From assembly GCA_024233005.1 (NCBI GenBank), contig JACKQE010000008.1:62001-126000 (forward strand): a DNA stretch of 64,000 nucleotides. The letters run 5' to 3'. The notes under the pieces are model-generated. The model ran no database searches. It worked only from the letters and a program-made list of their open reading frames with translations, and was not told the DNA's origin. Below are positions 51,289-59,931 of the stretch, piece by piece. Origin of the DNA: Akkermansiaceae bacterium. GTDB lineage: Bacteria; Verrucomicrobiota; Verrucomicrobiia; Verrucomicrobiales; DEV007. The position numbers and the translations under genes are program-made. Numbering within the stretch: position 1 is the stretch's first letter; the number at the start of each line of letters is the position of its first letter.

Positions 51289-52027
51289 CGGTGGGGATTT
51301 GGGATGGTATGGTGGGCAAACACGCGACGGTAGTCAACGCCATCCAGCCGCTTCACTCTCGCCTCGGTCATCAGCCAGTCTATGCCTACTTTTCCTCCAG
51401 CTCCGCTCTGGCCAGCAGGGCTTTGGCTTCTTTGGAGGCGAGCCAGCGCTTGACGTCATCGTGGATGGCGCCTTCGGCGAGCGGGTTTTGCTCATCGGCG
51501 GGGAGGGGGTTCATCATTGCCTCGGTGGCGGTGGACAAGGCGCAGGCTTCGTCCGCTTTGCCTCCCTGAAAGAGGCTCATGGTGCGGTAAAATCGGCAGC
51601 GCCTTCCGCGAGTTCAGGCTTCCAGGCGCCGGCAACGATGGCGCTCGGGACAGCGGCCAGGGGGGGCGGTCGCCTCCGCGAAGTGCCCGCTGCGGTGTTG
51701 CGACATACCGAGGGTCAATCGATACCAAAGAAGGCCGGGGCTGGGGCTTGTGTGGCAGCGAGAATGATTCCGACCTGATCAGGAGGCGATGGCGGCATGA
51801 GTGGTTCATTCACCCTGTTATTGAGAATCCAAGCAACCCAGGAGATCGGGAGTTTTTGGATTTACTTTCAATATTTTGATTCCGGGTTCCCGGATTGGGC
51901 ACTGAGAACACGCTTCGTCGGGGGGGAATGGATGGGGATTGGCCTTGGAACGATGCGTCCCACCACTTTTTTTGCTGGCATCCAGGCCGTTCTCTGACGA
52001 AGAATAGAAGTTACCCCCTTTCCTCCC
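51289..52027. other. 739-bp spacer with a gene remnant, upstream of the OppF-type gene
   Basis: Apart from the short kinase-like remnant listed at 51386-51580, I see no supported gene. Small frames such as 51797-51997 (+) show no recognisable domain. The 3' part should contain the promoter of the OppF-type operon, because the preceding transporter genes are 3.3 kb away. The region looks like decayed coding DNA. Confidence 0.5.
51386..51580 (-). pseudogene. remnant resembling the C-terminal TPR end of a Ser/Thr kinase-type protein
   Basis: A 64-residue frame reading SLFQGGKADEACALSTATEA, then NPLPADEQNPLAEGAIHDD and VKRWLASKEAKALLARAE. From memory of the family, this resembles the last TPR-like repeat of PVC Ser/Thr protein kinases with TPR or WD40 tails. 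The in-frame sequence just upstream stays open (CRFYRT) but loses character. The alternative frame upstream (WKPELAEGAADFTAP, stop) may be the continuation after a frameshift. It is probably a decayed fragment rather than a functional small gene. Confidence 0.35.
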
Positions 52028-53050
52028 ATGATGGTTCTCGAGAAACCCACCGCCGTTCCGCCTCCCTCCTCGGTGCCGCTCGTCCGCATTGCCGGTCTGA
52101 AGATGCATTTCCCCGTCAAGGGCGGGGTCTTTTTGCGGACCCAGGCGGTCTGCAAGGCTGTTGACGGCATTTCCTTCGATCTTGGGGCGGGAGAGACCGT
52201 GGGACTGGTGGGGGAATCGGGCTGTGGCAAAACCACCCTCGGCAAGTGCGTGGTGCGCCTGCTTCAGCCCACGGCGGGGCACATCGAGTTCAAGGGGGAG
52301 GAAATCACCGGGCTCCGGGGAAAAGGCCTCCGGCATTTCCGCCGTCATGTCCAGATGGTGTTCCAGGATCCGGCGGAATCCCTCAATCCCCGTCACACGG
52401 TGCGAACCATTCTGGAGGAGCCTTTCCTGATCCACCGGATCGGGGATCGGCGTTCCTTGGGCAAATCCATCGACCGGCTCCTCGACTCCGTGGGATTGCC
52501 GGCCAATGCGGCGGACAAGTTTCCCTTTGAATTTTCCGGGGGCCAGCGGCAGCGGATCGGCATCGCCCGGGCGATCGCCCTCGAGCCCCAGGTGGTGGTC
52601 TGTGATGAACCGGTCTCGGCGCTGGATGTTTCGGTGCGCAGCCAGATCCTCAATCTGCTGCTGGATCTGCAGGCGGAACACGGGCTGTCCTACCTCTTCA
52701 TCGCCCATGATCTCGCGGCGGTGAAACAGGTCAGCGACCGGGTCGCGGTGATGTATCTCGGCCGCATCATGGAACTGGCTCCTTCCGAGGAACTCTACCG
52801 GACGCCTCGCCACGCCTACACCAAGGCCTTGATCGGGGCCATCCCGTCTCCGGATCCCGCCAAGCGGGGACCGCGTCATCTTCTCAGCGGCGATGTTCCG
52901 TCCCCGATCGATCCCCCGGCGGGCTGTGCCTTCGGGCACCGCATGAAGCATCCCCGCTGGGAGGAAAGCACCCGGATGGATCTCTCGCTGCGGGAAGTTT
53001 CTCCGGGACACTGGGTGCAGCCTTGTCCCTGCTGCACGGACCTCTTCTGA
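52028..53050 (+). CDS. oligopeptide ABC transporter ATPase, OppF/DppF type
   Basis: A 340-residue ATPase. It has Walker A LVGESGCGKTTLGK, the OppF-typical VQMVFQDPAESLNPRHTVRT, signature FSGGQRQRIGIARA, Walker B VVVCDEPVSALDVSV and AHDLAAVK. The C-terminal extension ends CPCCTDLF and contains AGCAFGHRMKHPRW, a variant of the usual GCRFxPRC cluster motif. It is the only OppF-type ATPase in the window and heads an operon-like series. The start is ATG 52028, or the ATG one codon later at 52031; a 34-bp gap separates it from the next gene. Confidence 0.93.
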   Translation: MMVLEKPTAVPPPSSVPLVRIAGLKMHFPVKGGVFLRTQAVCKAVDGISFDLGAGETVGLVGESGCGKTTLGKCVVRLLQPTAGHIEFKGEEITGLRGKGLRHFRRHVQMVFQDPAESLNPRHTVRTILEEPFLIHRIGDRRSLGKSIDRLLDSVGLPANAADKFPFEFSGGQRQRIGIARAIALEPQVVVCDEPVSALDVSVRSQILNLLLDLQAEHGLSYLFIAHDLAAVKQVSDRVAVMYLGRIMELAPSEELYRTPRHAYTKALIGAIPSPDPAKRGPRHLLSGDVPSPIDPPAGCAFGHRMKHPRWEESTRMDLSLREVSPGHWVQPCPCCTDLF

Positions 53051-53084
53051 TTTCCCTCCGTTTCATCCCACGCTGATCCTGATC

Positions 53085-53756
53085 ATGAACCGAGGTGACC
53101 ACGACTGGGCGGACCGCAAGGAGCGCTGGGCGGAAAAAATGCGTGCCCGGGGGATCGGCCAGGGACGACCCCGCTCCGCCGACCGGCTGCCTCCCGGACA
53201 ACACGAAGTGGCCAAACTGCCGGTGCTCGATCTCGGCATTCATCCCCAGGTGAGCCTGCGGGAATGGCGCTTGGAACTCACCGGCGCTGTCGAGGCCCCG
53301 CTCTCTTTGACCTGGGAAGACCTGCTGGCGATGCCCCAGACTGAGGACACCAGCGATTTTCATTGTGTCACCACCTGGAGCAAATATGACTGTCGCTGGG
53401 GTGGGGTGGCCCTGGCCGGGGTGCTCGAGAAGGTGCGGCCGCATCCGGGAGCCCAATTTGTGTTTTTCACCTGCTACGACGGCTACACCACGAATGTCCG
53501 GACGGCCCATCTGCTGGATCAAGGCGCCCTGCTGGCCCACCGGTTGGACGGGGCCGCGCTGCCACTGGTGCACGGCGGACCGGTGCGGGTGGTGCTGCCG
53601 AAATTGTATGCCTGGAAAAGCCCCAAGTTTGTCCGTGAGATCGCGTTCCGGGAGACCGACGAACCGGGCTTTTGGGAAAAACGCGGCTACAGCACCACGG
53701 CAGACCCGTGGGCGGATGACCGGTTTTCAAAAGATGATGAAGACGGCGCGATCTGA
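53085..53756 (+). CDS. sulfite-oxidase-like molybdopterin oxidoreductase
   Basis: 223 residues of the oxidoreductase molybdopterin-binding (SuOx-like) family. The Mo-coordinating Cys is C94 in DFHCVTTWSKYDCRWGGV. Flanking motifs are LTWEDLLAMP and the terminal RGYSTTADPWADDR typical of the cytoplasmic YuiH-like subgroup. There is no Tat or Sec signal, so unlike MsrP it should stay in the cytoplasm. The electron partner and substrate are unknown. It sits between an OppF-type ATPase and a peptide-binding protein gene (34- and 19-bp gaps), suggesting cotranscription. Confidence 0.88.
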   Translation: MNRGDHDWADRKERWAEKMRARGIGQGRPRSADRLPPGQHEVAKLPVLDLGIHPQVSLREWRLELTGAVEAPLSLTWEDLLAMPQTEDTSDFHCVTTWSKYDCRWGGVALAGVLEKVRPHPGAQFVFFTCYDGYTTNVRTAHLLDQGALLAHRLDGAALPLVHGGPVRVVLPKLYAWKSPKFVREIAFRETDEPGFWEKRGYSTTADPWADDRFSKDDEDGAI

Positions 53757-53775
53757 GAGAGTGGGTTGATTGATC

Positions 53776-55887
53776 ATGTGGTTGTTCCGAATCGGAATGG
53801 TGGTGGTTCCTCTGGCGTTGCTTGCCGGATTGGTGAACCGCGTCCGTCAGGCAGCCGCTCTGGTGGAACCTTCTCACGAAAGCTCCAGAATGGTGGTTGC
53901 CATTCCCGAAGCCCCCGGTGTGCTCGATCCTCGGCTCCCGGCTGGCACCGGGGCGCGGCAGGAAATCATGTCCCTCCTCTACGACCGTCTCCTGGTCCGC
54001 GGGGATGACCTGATGCTTCGCCCCCACATTCTGGAGGACTGGCAGCTCGGCCAGCGGGTGCGTTGCTTGGCCAAGGATGAGGTTGCCGCGGAAGCAGCGG
54101 TCGAGGAAATCGAACTCAACCCCCACCTCTGGCAGGGATTGGGGGTGACGGAAGCCGCCTGCTCCGGGGAGGACATTCTGGTCACCGTCAAAGGATTTTC
54201 TCCGACGGCTGCCGAGACCGTGCTCAAGGCACTGCGACCGGAGTATCTCAAAGCCATCCCCATCGTGCGTCTCACCCTGAAAGAGTCCGTGCGGCAAAGT
54301 CTGGAGGATTACCTGGCCGGCTCGCTCGAAAAGTCCCAGATCCGTCATCTGGAGTATGATGACGAGCGCACCGCCCGGCTTTGGGTGGCCGGTGAAATGG
54401 ATCTGTTCCTGAAGGAACTGAAACACTATTACGAAAGCAACCGTCAGTTGGATCCCAGCATCGAACTGCTGGAACCGGGGGATCACCTGGTGGAACCGCA
54501 CCTGCTCCTGCAGCTGCGCCAGGGCGTGCTCTGGCACGACGGGACTCCGGTGACCGCGGAGGACGTGGCCTTCACCTGGCAGACCCTGAGCCGGCCGGAG
54601 TCGGCCTGGCCCCTCAAACAGGCGTTCGCCCCGGTCAAGGCGGTGGATCAGTCCGGTCCGTTGTCGCTGCGGGTGGTCTACCGGGAATACTACGCTCCAG
54701 CCATCGAGGGGTGGGAGGCGATGCCGTTGCTGCCGGCCCATCTGCTCGGTGGAGGCAAAGGTGGGGATCCCTGGGAAGCCTACCTGAAGCACCCCGTGGG
54801 GTGCGGGCCCTACCAATTGGTAGCCAGGACAGGCCAAGGCGGGCTTACTCTGGAGCGGTTCCGTTCTTACTTTCTCGGGGCACCCAAGCAGCCGAGAATC
54901 GAATACCGGGTCCTGCCTGGATCGGAGGCCCGGGCCGTTTCCTTGAAGCTGGGACGGATCGATCTGGTTCATCCGACGGCAGCCGGTGAGCGTCCTCTGC
55001 GGCGGGAACCCTCGCTCGAGTTCATCCCCGACGTGGCCCGGTTCCAAACCTTCGTGGCGTGGAATCTGGATCACGCCTGGTTTTCTTCCCAACCGGTCCG
55101 TCGTGCCCTCGCCGGGATGGTGGATCTGGAAAAGCTGCGGGCCGGAATGACCGGCCCCGTGGAACCCTGCCGAGGCTTGTTTTATCCCGGCATCTGGTTT
55201 TGCAAAAAGACGATGGCTTCGGTGCCATATCAACCGGATCTCTCAGCGGGCGCCCTGATCGCCTCCGGGTGGAGAATTGATGAGGGCATTTGGAGAAACG
55301 AAACCGGTGAGGACATGCGGTTCCGTCTCCTCGTCGATGCGGAGAATCCCCTCCAGATGTCCCTTGCGGGAGCGCTCGCTGAAGCGTGGCAGGAAAGGGG
55401 AGTCGGGGTGGAGATTGAGCCGTTGCGGTGGAGCACTCTGATGGAGAGGGTCGCGCGGCGGGAGTTCGACGCCGCCGTCCTGACGTGGGAGCTGGGCTAC
55501 CTCCGGGATCAACGCTTCCTCTGGCACAGCGAGGAGCGGGGCGCGGGCAATTTTACGGGACTCAACGATGAAGAAACCGATCTCCTGACCGATGCCCTGC
55601 GGCACGAACTGGATGGCGCCAAAGTCAGGGAGCTGGCGGAAGGCCTGCAGGACCGCATCGCCGCGCTCAGTCCCATGCTGCAGCTCTGCGCCCATGGTGC
55701 CGAGATCGCCGTCTTGAAAGACTCACTCCGGGTCCTGCGTCCCCAGGGAGACGGGAAGTGGGTCGAAGAAACCCTCGCGGCCGGGCCTCTCGGCCTTTCC
55801 GCCCAACGCCCCTGGTGGGTCAAACGCGGAGCCGAAGAACAGGGCATGCTGGGACCTGCGGCCGCGGATCCTTCGGCGGTCCCCTGA
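53776..55887 (+). CDS. divergent peptide-binding protein (SBP_bac_5) with N-terminal anchor and ~140-residue insert
   Basis: 703 residues. The N-terminus is a membrane helix (WLFRIGMVVVPLALLAGLV) with no lipobox Cys, so it is a signal anchor or non-lipid signal. The SBP_bac_5 fold begins at about 40. After RPHILEDW there is an extra block of roughly 140 residues (about 90-235) before the family strand LRQGVLWHDGTPVTAEDVAF. Later landmarks are HPVGCGPYQLV and QPVRRALAGMVDLEKLR. It probably serves the two permeases downstream (13- and 3-bp gaps). ATG 53776 is preferred to TTG 53770. Confidence 0.82.
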   Translation: MWLFRIGMVVVPLALLAGLVNRVRQAAALVEPSHESSRMVVAIPEAPGVLDPRLPAGTGARQEIMSLLYDRLLVRGDDLMLRPHILEDWQLGQRVRCLAKDEVAAEAAVEEIELNPHLWQGLGVTEAACSGEDILVTVKGFSPTAAETVLKALRPEYLKAIPIVRLTLKESVRQSLEDYLAGSLEKSQIRHLEYDDERTARLWVAGEMDLFLKELKHYYESNRQLDPSIELLEPGDHLVEPHLLLQLRQGVLWHDGTPVTAEDVAFTWQTLSRPESAWPLKQAFAPVKAVDQSGPLSLRVVYREYYAPAIEGWEAMPLLPAHLLGGGKGGDPWEAYLKHPVGCGPYQLVARTGQGGLTLERFRSYFLGAPKQPRIEYRVLPGSEARAVSLKLGRIDLVHPTAAGERPLRREPSLEFIPDVARFQTFVAWNLDHAWFSSQPVRRALAGMVDLEKLRAGMTGPVEPCRGLFYPGIWFCKKTMASVPYQPDLSAGALIASGWRIDEGIWRNETGEDMRFRLLVDAENPLQMSLAGALAEAWQERGVGVEIEPLRWSTLMERVARREFDAAVLTWELGYLRDQRFLWHSEERGAGNFTGLNDEETDLLTDALRHELDGAKVRELAEGLQDRIAALSPMLQLCAHGAEIAVLKDSLRVLRPQGDGKWVEETLAAGPLGLSAQRPWWVKRGAEEQGMLGPAAADPSAVP

Positions 55888-55900
55888 ATCCCCCTCTGCC

Positions 55901-56836
55901 ATGTTTCCATTCATCATGAGGCGTTTGTTGGCTTGGGGCATCCGGTTGCTGGCCGGCGCTTTCCTGCTCTTCACCGCCATTGAGGTGGCGGGATGGATGG
56001 GATCTTCCCAGGGGCAGGATCCTCCCACGTTGTCCCAAAAACTCCCGACCGGGGGAGGAAGTGCCTTCCGGGTCTTGCGGGAGGTTCTTTCTCCGGATGC
56101 CACGGTAACCGGCGGAGATGGTCAGAGCCGCGCCGTCTGGGTCGTCACCCTGGGGGCTTTGGCGACCAGTTTGCCCGGCTTGGGCGCCGCTTGTCTCGCG
56201 GTGCTGGGGTTTGGGATTCCCCTCGGGGTGGTTCTCGGTCGGTATCGTTGGCTCCGTTGGCTCGGTCTGTTCCCCTGGCTGCTTACCTGGGTGCCCGTGG
56301 CCTGGATCGGATGCGGACTGCTTTGGTGGCTGGTTGACCGGTGGCACCTTCCGATGCTGGATTTTGCCTCGGGTGAATCCAACCGGAACCTGGAGCATTG
56401 GCGGGGCCTTCTGGTTTCGGTGCTCACCGTGTTGCCGGCTCTGGGGTGGCAGATCGTCGTCCTTTCCCGGGAGATTTCCGATGGCACCTCCTCTGGCTGG
56501 ATCGAATGGGGACGCCTTCGCGGTCAATCCAAGGGCAGGGTCTTTCACCGTCATGTGATCCGGCATGCGGCGGCTCCCATGCTTTTCACGCTGGCGGAAA
56601 CGCTCCCCTCCATGGTAGGAGGCATGGCCATCGCCGAGTGGGTCCTCGGGTATCCCGGGTATGGCTGGCTCGTGGTCGAAGCGGCCCGGCAACGTCAGAT
56701 CGTGGTCCTCTGTGCCGCAGTGCTGGCAGGTTTGCTGATCATGATTTCCGTGAGGACACTCGCTGAGATCATCCGGGGGCTGGTCGATCCCCGGGTGAGG
56801 GAACGCAGAGATTTTCACCAGGACCGCTTTCTCTGA
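55901..56836 (+). CDS. divergent OppB-like ABC permease
   Basis: A 311-residue permease. Helix 1 is IMRRLLAWGIRLLAGAFLLF. The coupling loop WGRLRGQSKGRVFHRHVIRH retains the Gly and HxxxH spacing of the peptide-permease EAA motif. The core (MVGGMAIAEWVLGYPGYGWL) is recognisable, but the typical LxPGDP stretch after helix 1 is replaced by a Gly/Ser-rich segment. It is divergent relative to the other OppB proteins in this window. Cotranscribed with its neighbours. Confidence 0.82.
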   Translation: MFPFIMRRLLAWGIRLLAGAFLLFTAIEVAGWMGSSQGQDPPTLSQKLPTGGGSAFRVLREVLSPDATVTGGDGQSRAVWVVTLGALATSLPGLGAACLAVLGFGIPLGVVLGRYRWLRWLGLFPWLLTWVPVAWIGCGLLWWLVDRWHLPMLDFASGESNRNLEHWRGLLVSVLTVLPALGWQIVVLSREISDGTSSGWIEWGRLRGQSKGRVFHRHVIRHAAAPMLFTLAETLPSMVGGMAIAEWVLGYPGYGWLVVEAARQRQIVVLCAAVLAGLLIMISVRTLAEIIRGLVDPRVRERRDFHQDRFL

Positions 56837-56839
56837 CCG

Positions 56840-57727
56840 ATGAACCGTCGCAAGTCCAAACTCAAAGCCCGGTTCCTTCATCTGAGGGAATTCGTCGTCC
56901 GGAACTGGCCCGTGCTCCTGCTGTTGGCGGGGCATGGTCTGGTGTTGCTGGGGTGTCTCGGAGCCGCCGCGTGGGTGACGCCTCCGTCGGGAGCAGGCAC
57001 CCAGGCCGCCGCCTGGGAACCCCCGGGTCCCCGGTTTCCCTGGGGGACGGATGATGCCGGCCAGGATGTGCGTCAGCTGGTGTTGGGCGGGGCGGGTCCG
57101 CCGATGGTGTTTGCCTACTCGGTGGCGACCTTGGGCATGGTGTTGGCCCTGCTGGTCGGACTGGGCACGAAGTATTATTTGGGGGAGTCGGGCTGCCGCG
57201 TTCTGCGGGCGATCCGCTACGCGGTGAACGGTCTGCCGGTGCTTCTGGTCAGTCTCCTCGGTTCGGCTGTGGCGGGAGGCGGTTTCTGGGTCACAGTGGT
57301 GGCGGTGGGAGTTCCCGTGGTGCTGAACAGTGCCGGCTGGGCCTCCGGTTGGATGCATACCCTGGAAGCCGAAGGTCACACCTTTGCCGCCCGCGCCGCC
57401 GGTCTTTCCCGGGCCCGGGTTCTGCTCGCGCACGTCCTGCCCTTGCTCCTTCCCAAATGCGCTCTCCGCTGGGCCGTGCTGGTGCCTTCCCTGTTGCTGG
57501 TGGAAGCTTCCCTCGGCTTTGCCGGCTACGGGACCTTCGATGCGGCGCGTCCCGATGTGGTTCCCTGGGGCAGACTGCTTGCGGAAGGCCGGGCGGTTTT
57601 GTTCGAGGCCCCGTGGCTGGTTGGACACGCGGGAGCGGCCCTTACGGGGACCCTGCTCCTACTCGCCCTGCTTGCGTGGGCTCTCCACCACGTCCTCAAA
57701 GAAGACCTCAGCGTGCCACCACTCTGA
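56840..57727 (+). CDS. divergent OppC-like ABC permease
   Basis: A 295-residue permease with a short basic N-terminus, helix 1 near 24-46, and the FPWGTDDAGQDVRQLVLGG signature (family form: GTDxxGRDxxSR). The coupling loop is FAARAAGLSRARVLLAHVLP, followed by LLLVEASLGFAGYG. It forms the third permease pair of the window with the gene 3 bp upstream. The stop is only 7 bp from the convergent cyclase stop. Confidence 0.84.
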   Translation: MNRRKSKLKARFLHLREFVVRNWPVLLLLAGHGLVLLGCLGAAAWVTPPSGAGTQAAAWEPPGPRFPWGTDDAGQDVRQLVLGGAGPPMVFAYSVATLGMVLALLVGLGTKYYLGESGCRVLRAIRYAVNGLPVLLVSLLGSAVAGGGFWVTVVAVGVPVVLNSAGWASGWMHTLEAEGHTFAARAAGLSRARVLLAHVLPLLLPKCALRWAVLVPSLLLVEASLGFAGYGTFDAARPDVVPWGRLLAEGRAVLFEAPWLVGHAGAALTGTLLLLALLAWALHHVLKEDLSVPPL

Positions 57728-57734
57728 GGGACCC

Positions 57735-59885
57735 TTACTTGTCTTTCAACACGTAGACTCCCGTCCAATCCTGCGGCGGGTCCTGGGCCAGTTCGGCGCA
57801 GCGTTTCGCGAGGAGACCGGCCGAGGTGGCCAGCATGTTCTCTCCACATCCGGTCAGCTTCTCAAAGGCCTTCCCGGCTTCGGCAAACCCTCCCTTTTCA
57901 TAGGTGGCGAAGGCCGCGGTGTACTCGGCGGCCAGCGCGCGGACCGCATCGGTGGGTTCGGTCAAGACCCCATGGAGACAGACCGGTCGCTGGCGTCCCT
58001 TGACCTGGACGTGATCCAGACAGACCGCTTCCGGTTTGATGGTCAGGGCCTGGATGAACTCCGCCGTCGCCAGGATCGGGGCATGGTAGTTTTTGGTCTG
58101 AGATTCCACGCGGGCGGTCGTGTTCACCAGGTCTCCCACAATGTTGTAGTCGCGGTATTGGCGGGAGCCGACATGGCCGACCAGCGCCGGGCCGTAATGG
58201 AGACCGATGCCAATGTTCAGCATGCCGTCAATCTCGTCGGCCTGGGGGGAATCCTGTCTCGCTTTGAGACCCCGATAAATTTCCAAGGCTGCTCGCATCG
58301 CCCGGTCGGCCGAGTCTGAGCAGGGCTCGGGAGCTCCCCAATAGGCGAGGAACTGATCCCCGGCAAACCGCGAAAGACTGCCATTTTCGCGCAGGGCGGC
58401 GGTGGTCTCGGTTTCGAAGAGCCGGTTCAACAATTCGAAGACCCGTTCCACGGGCATGGTTTCACAATAGGTGGTGAACCCTCGCAGATCACTCAGCAGC
58501 GCCGCCATTTCACCACCCCGGGGCCGGATCATGCCGAGGTCTTTGATGACCTGCTTGAGCACCGCCGGGGAGAAATAGAAGCCCAGCATGGCGTCTCGCT
58601 GGGTGCGCTCTTTCTGCTCCACGGCCCAGCGCCGGAAGATCTCCCCGAAGAACGCCAGCGTCCACAGCAGGGCGGTGGCGACGGCCGCGGGGATGAGGTG
58701 GCCAAACCAGATCAGCGACCAGCTTCCCGCCGCGATGACGACAAGTCCCAGGATGCCCAAGCTCAGGAGGCGGGTTTGCCGCTTCGCCCAGGCAAAGCAG
58801 AGGGTGCACACCAGGGCGGCAAGGAGGAGCGTCAGGATATCCGCCCAGAGCGGCAAGCGCTTCAGGCCGGTGCCGTGCAGGAGGTCGTTCAAGGCGGTGG
58901 CGTGGAGCACCATGCCCGGTTCGCCAGCGCCGTGCGCGGTCGGTTTGCCGTCGAAGTCCTTGCCATAACCAAAAAAGACGATGGCATCCTGGAGCGGGGA
59001 TGGCTCACCTTGTTTGGCCAGCTGAGCCTCCAACTGGGGTATCGTCCAGACCCGCTGGCTGATACCGGCCCGGCGGTCATAGTCGTCGTTGTAGTAGGAA
59101 TGCGGCAGATTGAGAAAAAAGGAAGCATCATCAACGGTAGAGACGGTGATGTCGCCATCCTCGGTCAGGGTTTTCCACTCCATGACCCCGGGGTGTCCGT
59201 CGCTGGGTTTCACCGCGAGCATTTCAGGAAGGGATGCAGAGAAGGCCGCGAGGGCCAGCGAGGGCAGGGTCCGGCCCTGGAACTGGCGGACGAGCCGGTA
59301 TTGGCGCCAGTTGTTGTCCGGGTCGGGATCAACATTGACGAACCCGAAGGGAAGCTGGTCGCCCCCGGCCGCGGGAACGGAGTGCATCAGCGCGTCCTTG
59401 TCGGCCAGCATTTCCGCCGGGGTCACGATTTTGGTGGTGCCGCCCGCTTGGATTTTCCGGATCGTGTCCGCGAGGATGCGCTGGTCCTGCTCCCGCCCAT
59501 AAGAGTAGAGAATGTCCAGGGCGATGACCCGCGGCCCCAGGGCAGCCATGGTTTCCAAGGCTTTGGCGGAGGCGGCATACTCACCCTCCTGGGCGAAGCG
59601 GGCCGCGATGGTCTCGTCCATGTTGATCTCGACAAAGCGGATGCGCTCGTCAAGAGGACGGGCGAATCCCCGCTCCCGGGAATGCAGGATCCGTTCTTCC
59701 ACGCCGGCATTGGCGGGAGGCGCGATTTCCGCGGCGCGGAAGCGGAGGGCCCGGTCCAGCCAGGAACGCTCCAGGGTTTCCGCGAACTGGACCCCCGTGC
59801 TGCGGAGCACCACGAGCAAGGCCAGCACGCAGATGGGGGCGAGCCAGTAGGAACGGATCGGTTCGAGGGATGGCGACGGTTTCAT
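57735..59885 (-). CDS. CHASE2-domain adenylate/guanylate cyclase
   Basis: A 716-residue membrane sensor-cyclase. It has an N-terminal helix (14-28), a periplasmic CHASE2 domain (about 35-335), three membrane helices (about 345-415), a linker, and a class III cyclase domain (about 455-640). Metal-binding D466 (SDLRGFT) and D510 (FAGDQF) are present, as are transition-state N588 and R592. The base-selecting positions carry R506 and N581 instead of the usual Lys and Asp/Thr, so substrate choice is uncertain. The C-terminal 70 residues form helical TPR-like repeats. It lies 46 bp downstream of a secreted-protein gene. Confidence 0.92.
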   Translation of the reverse strand: MKPSPSLEPIRSYWLAPICVLALLVVLRSTGVQFAETLERSWLDRALRFRAAEIAPPANAGVEERILHSRERGFARPLDERIRFVEINMDETIAARFAQEGEYAASAKALETMAALGPRVIALDILYSYGREQDQRILADTIRKIQAGGTTKIVTPAEMLADKDALMHSVPAAGGDQLPFGFVNVDPDPDNNWRQYRLVRQFQGRTLPSLALAAFSASLPEMLAVKPSDGHPGVMEWKTLTEDGDITVSTVDDASFFLNLPHSYYNDDYDRRAGISQRVWTIPQLEAQLAKQGEPSPLQDAIVFFGYGKDFDGKPTAHGAGEPGMVLHATALNDLLHGTGLKRLPLWADILTLLLAALVCTLCFAWAKRQTRLLSLGILGLVVIAAGSWSLIWFGHLIPAAVATALLWTLAFFGEIFRRWAVEQKERTQRDAMLGFYFSPAVLKQVIKDLGMIRPRGGEMAALLSDLRGFTTYCETMPVERVFELLNRLFETETTAALRENGSLSRFAGDQFLAYWGAPEPCSDSADRAMRAALEIYRGLKARQDSPQADEIDGMLNIGIGLHYGPALVGHVGSRQYRDYNIVGDLVNTTARVESQTKNYHAPILATAEFIQALTIKPEAVCLDHVQVKGRQRPVCLHGVLTEPTDAVRALAAEYTAAFATYEKGGFAEAGKAFEKLTGCGENMLATSAGLLAKRCAELAQDPPQDWTGVYVLKDK

Positions 59886-59931
59886 GCAGAGGGGCGGTGA
59901 ACCGTCTCAAAGATGGCCGGGAAATCCCACG

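Noticed and set aside
51797..51997. 66-codon plus-strand frame before the OppF-type gene
   Set aside because: No signal peptide, domain or Shine-Dalgarno could be identified, and it lies in apparently decayed DNA.
55820..57628. 602-codon minus-strand frame rich in His, Gln and Pro
   Set aside because: It is antisense to the two divergent permeases, which have membrane helices and EAA loops.
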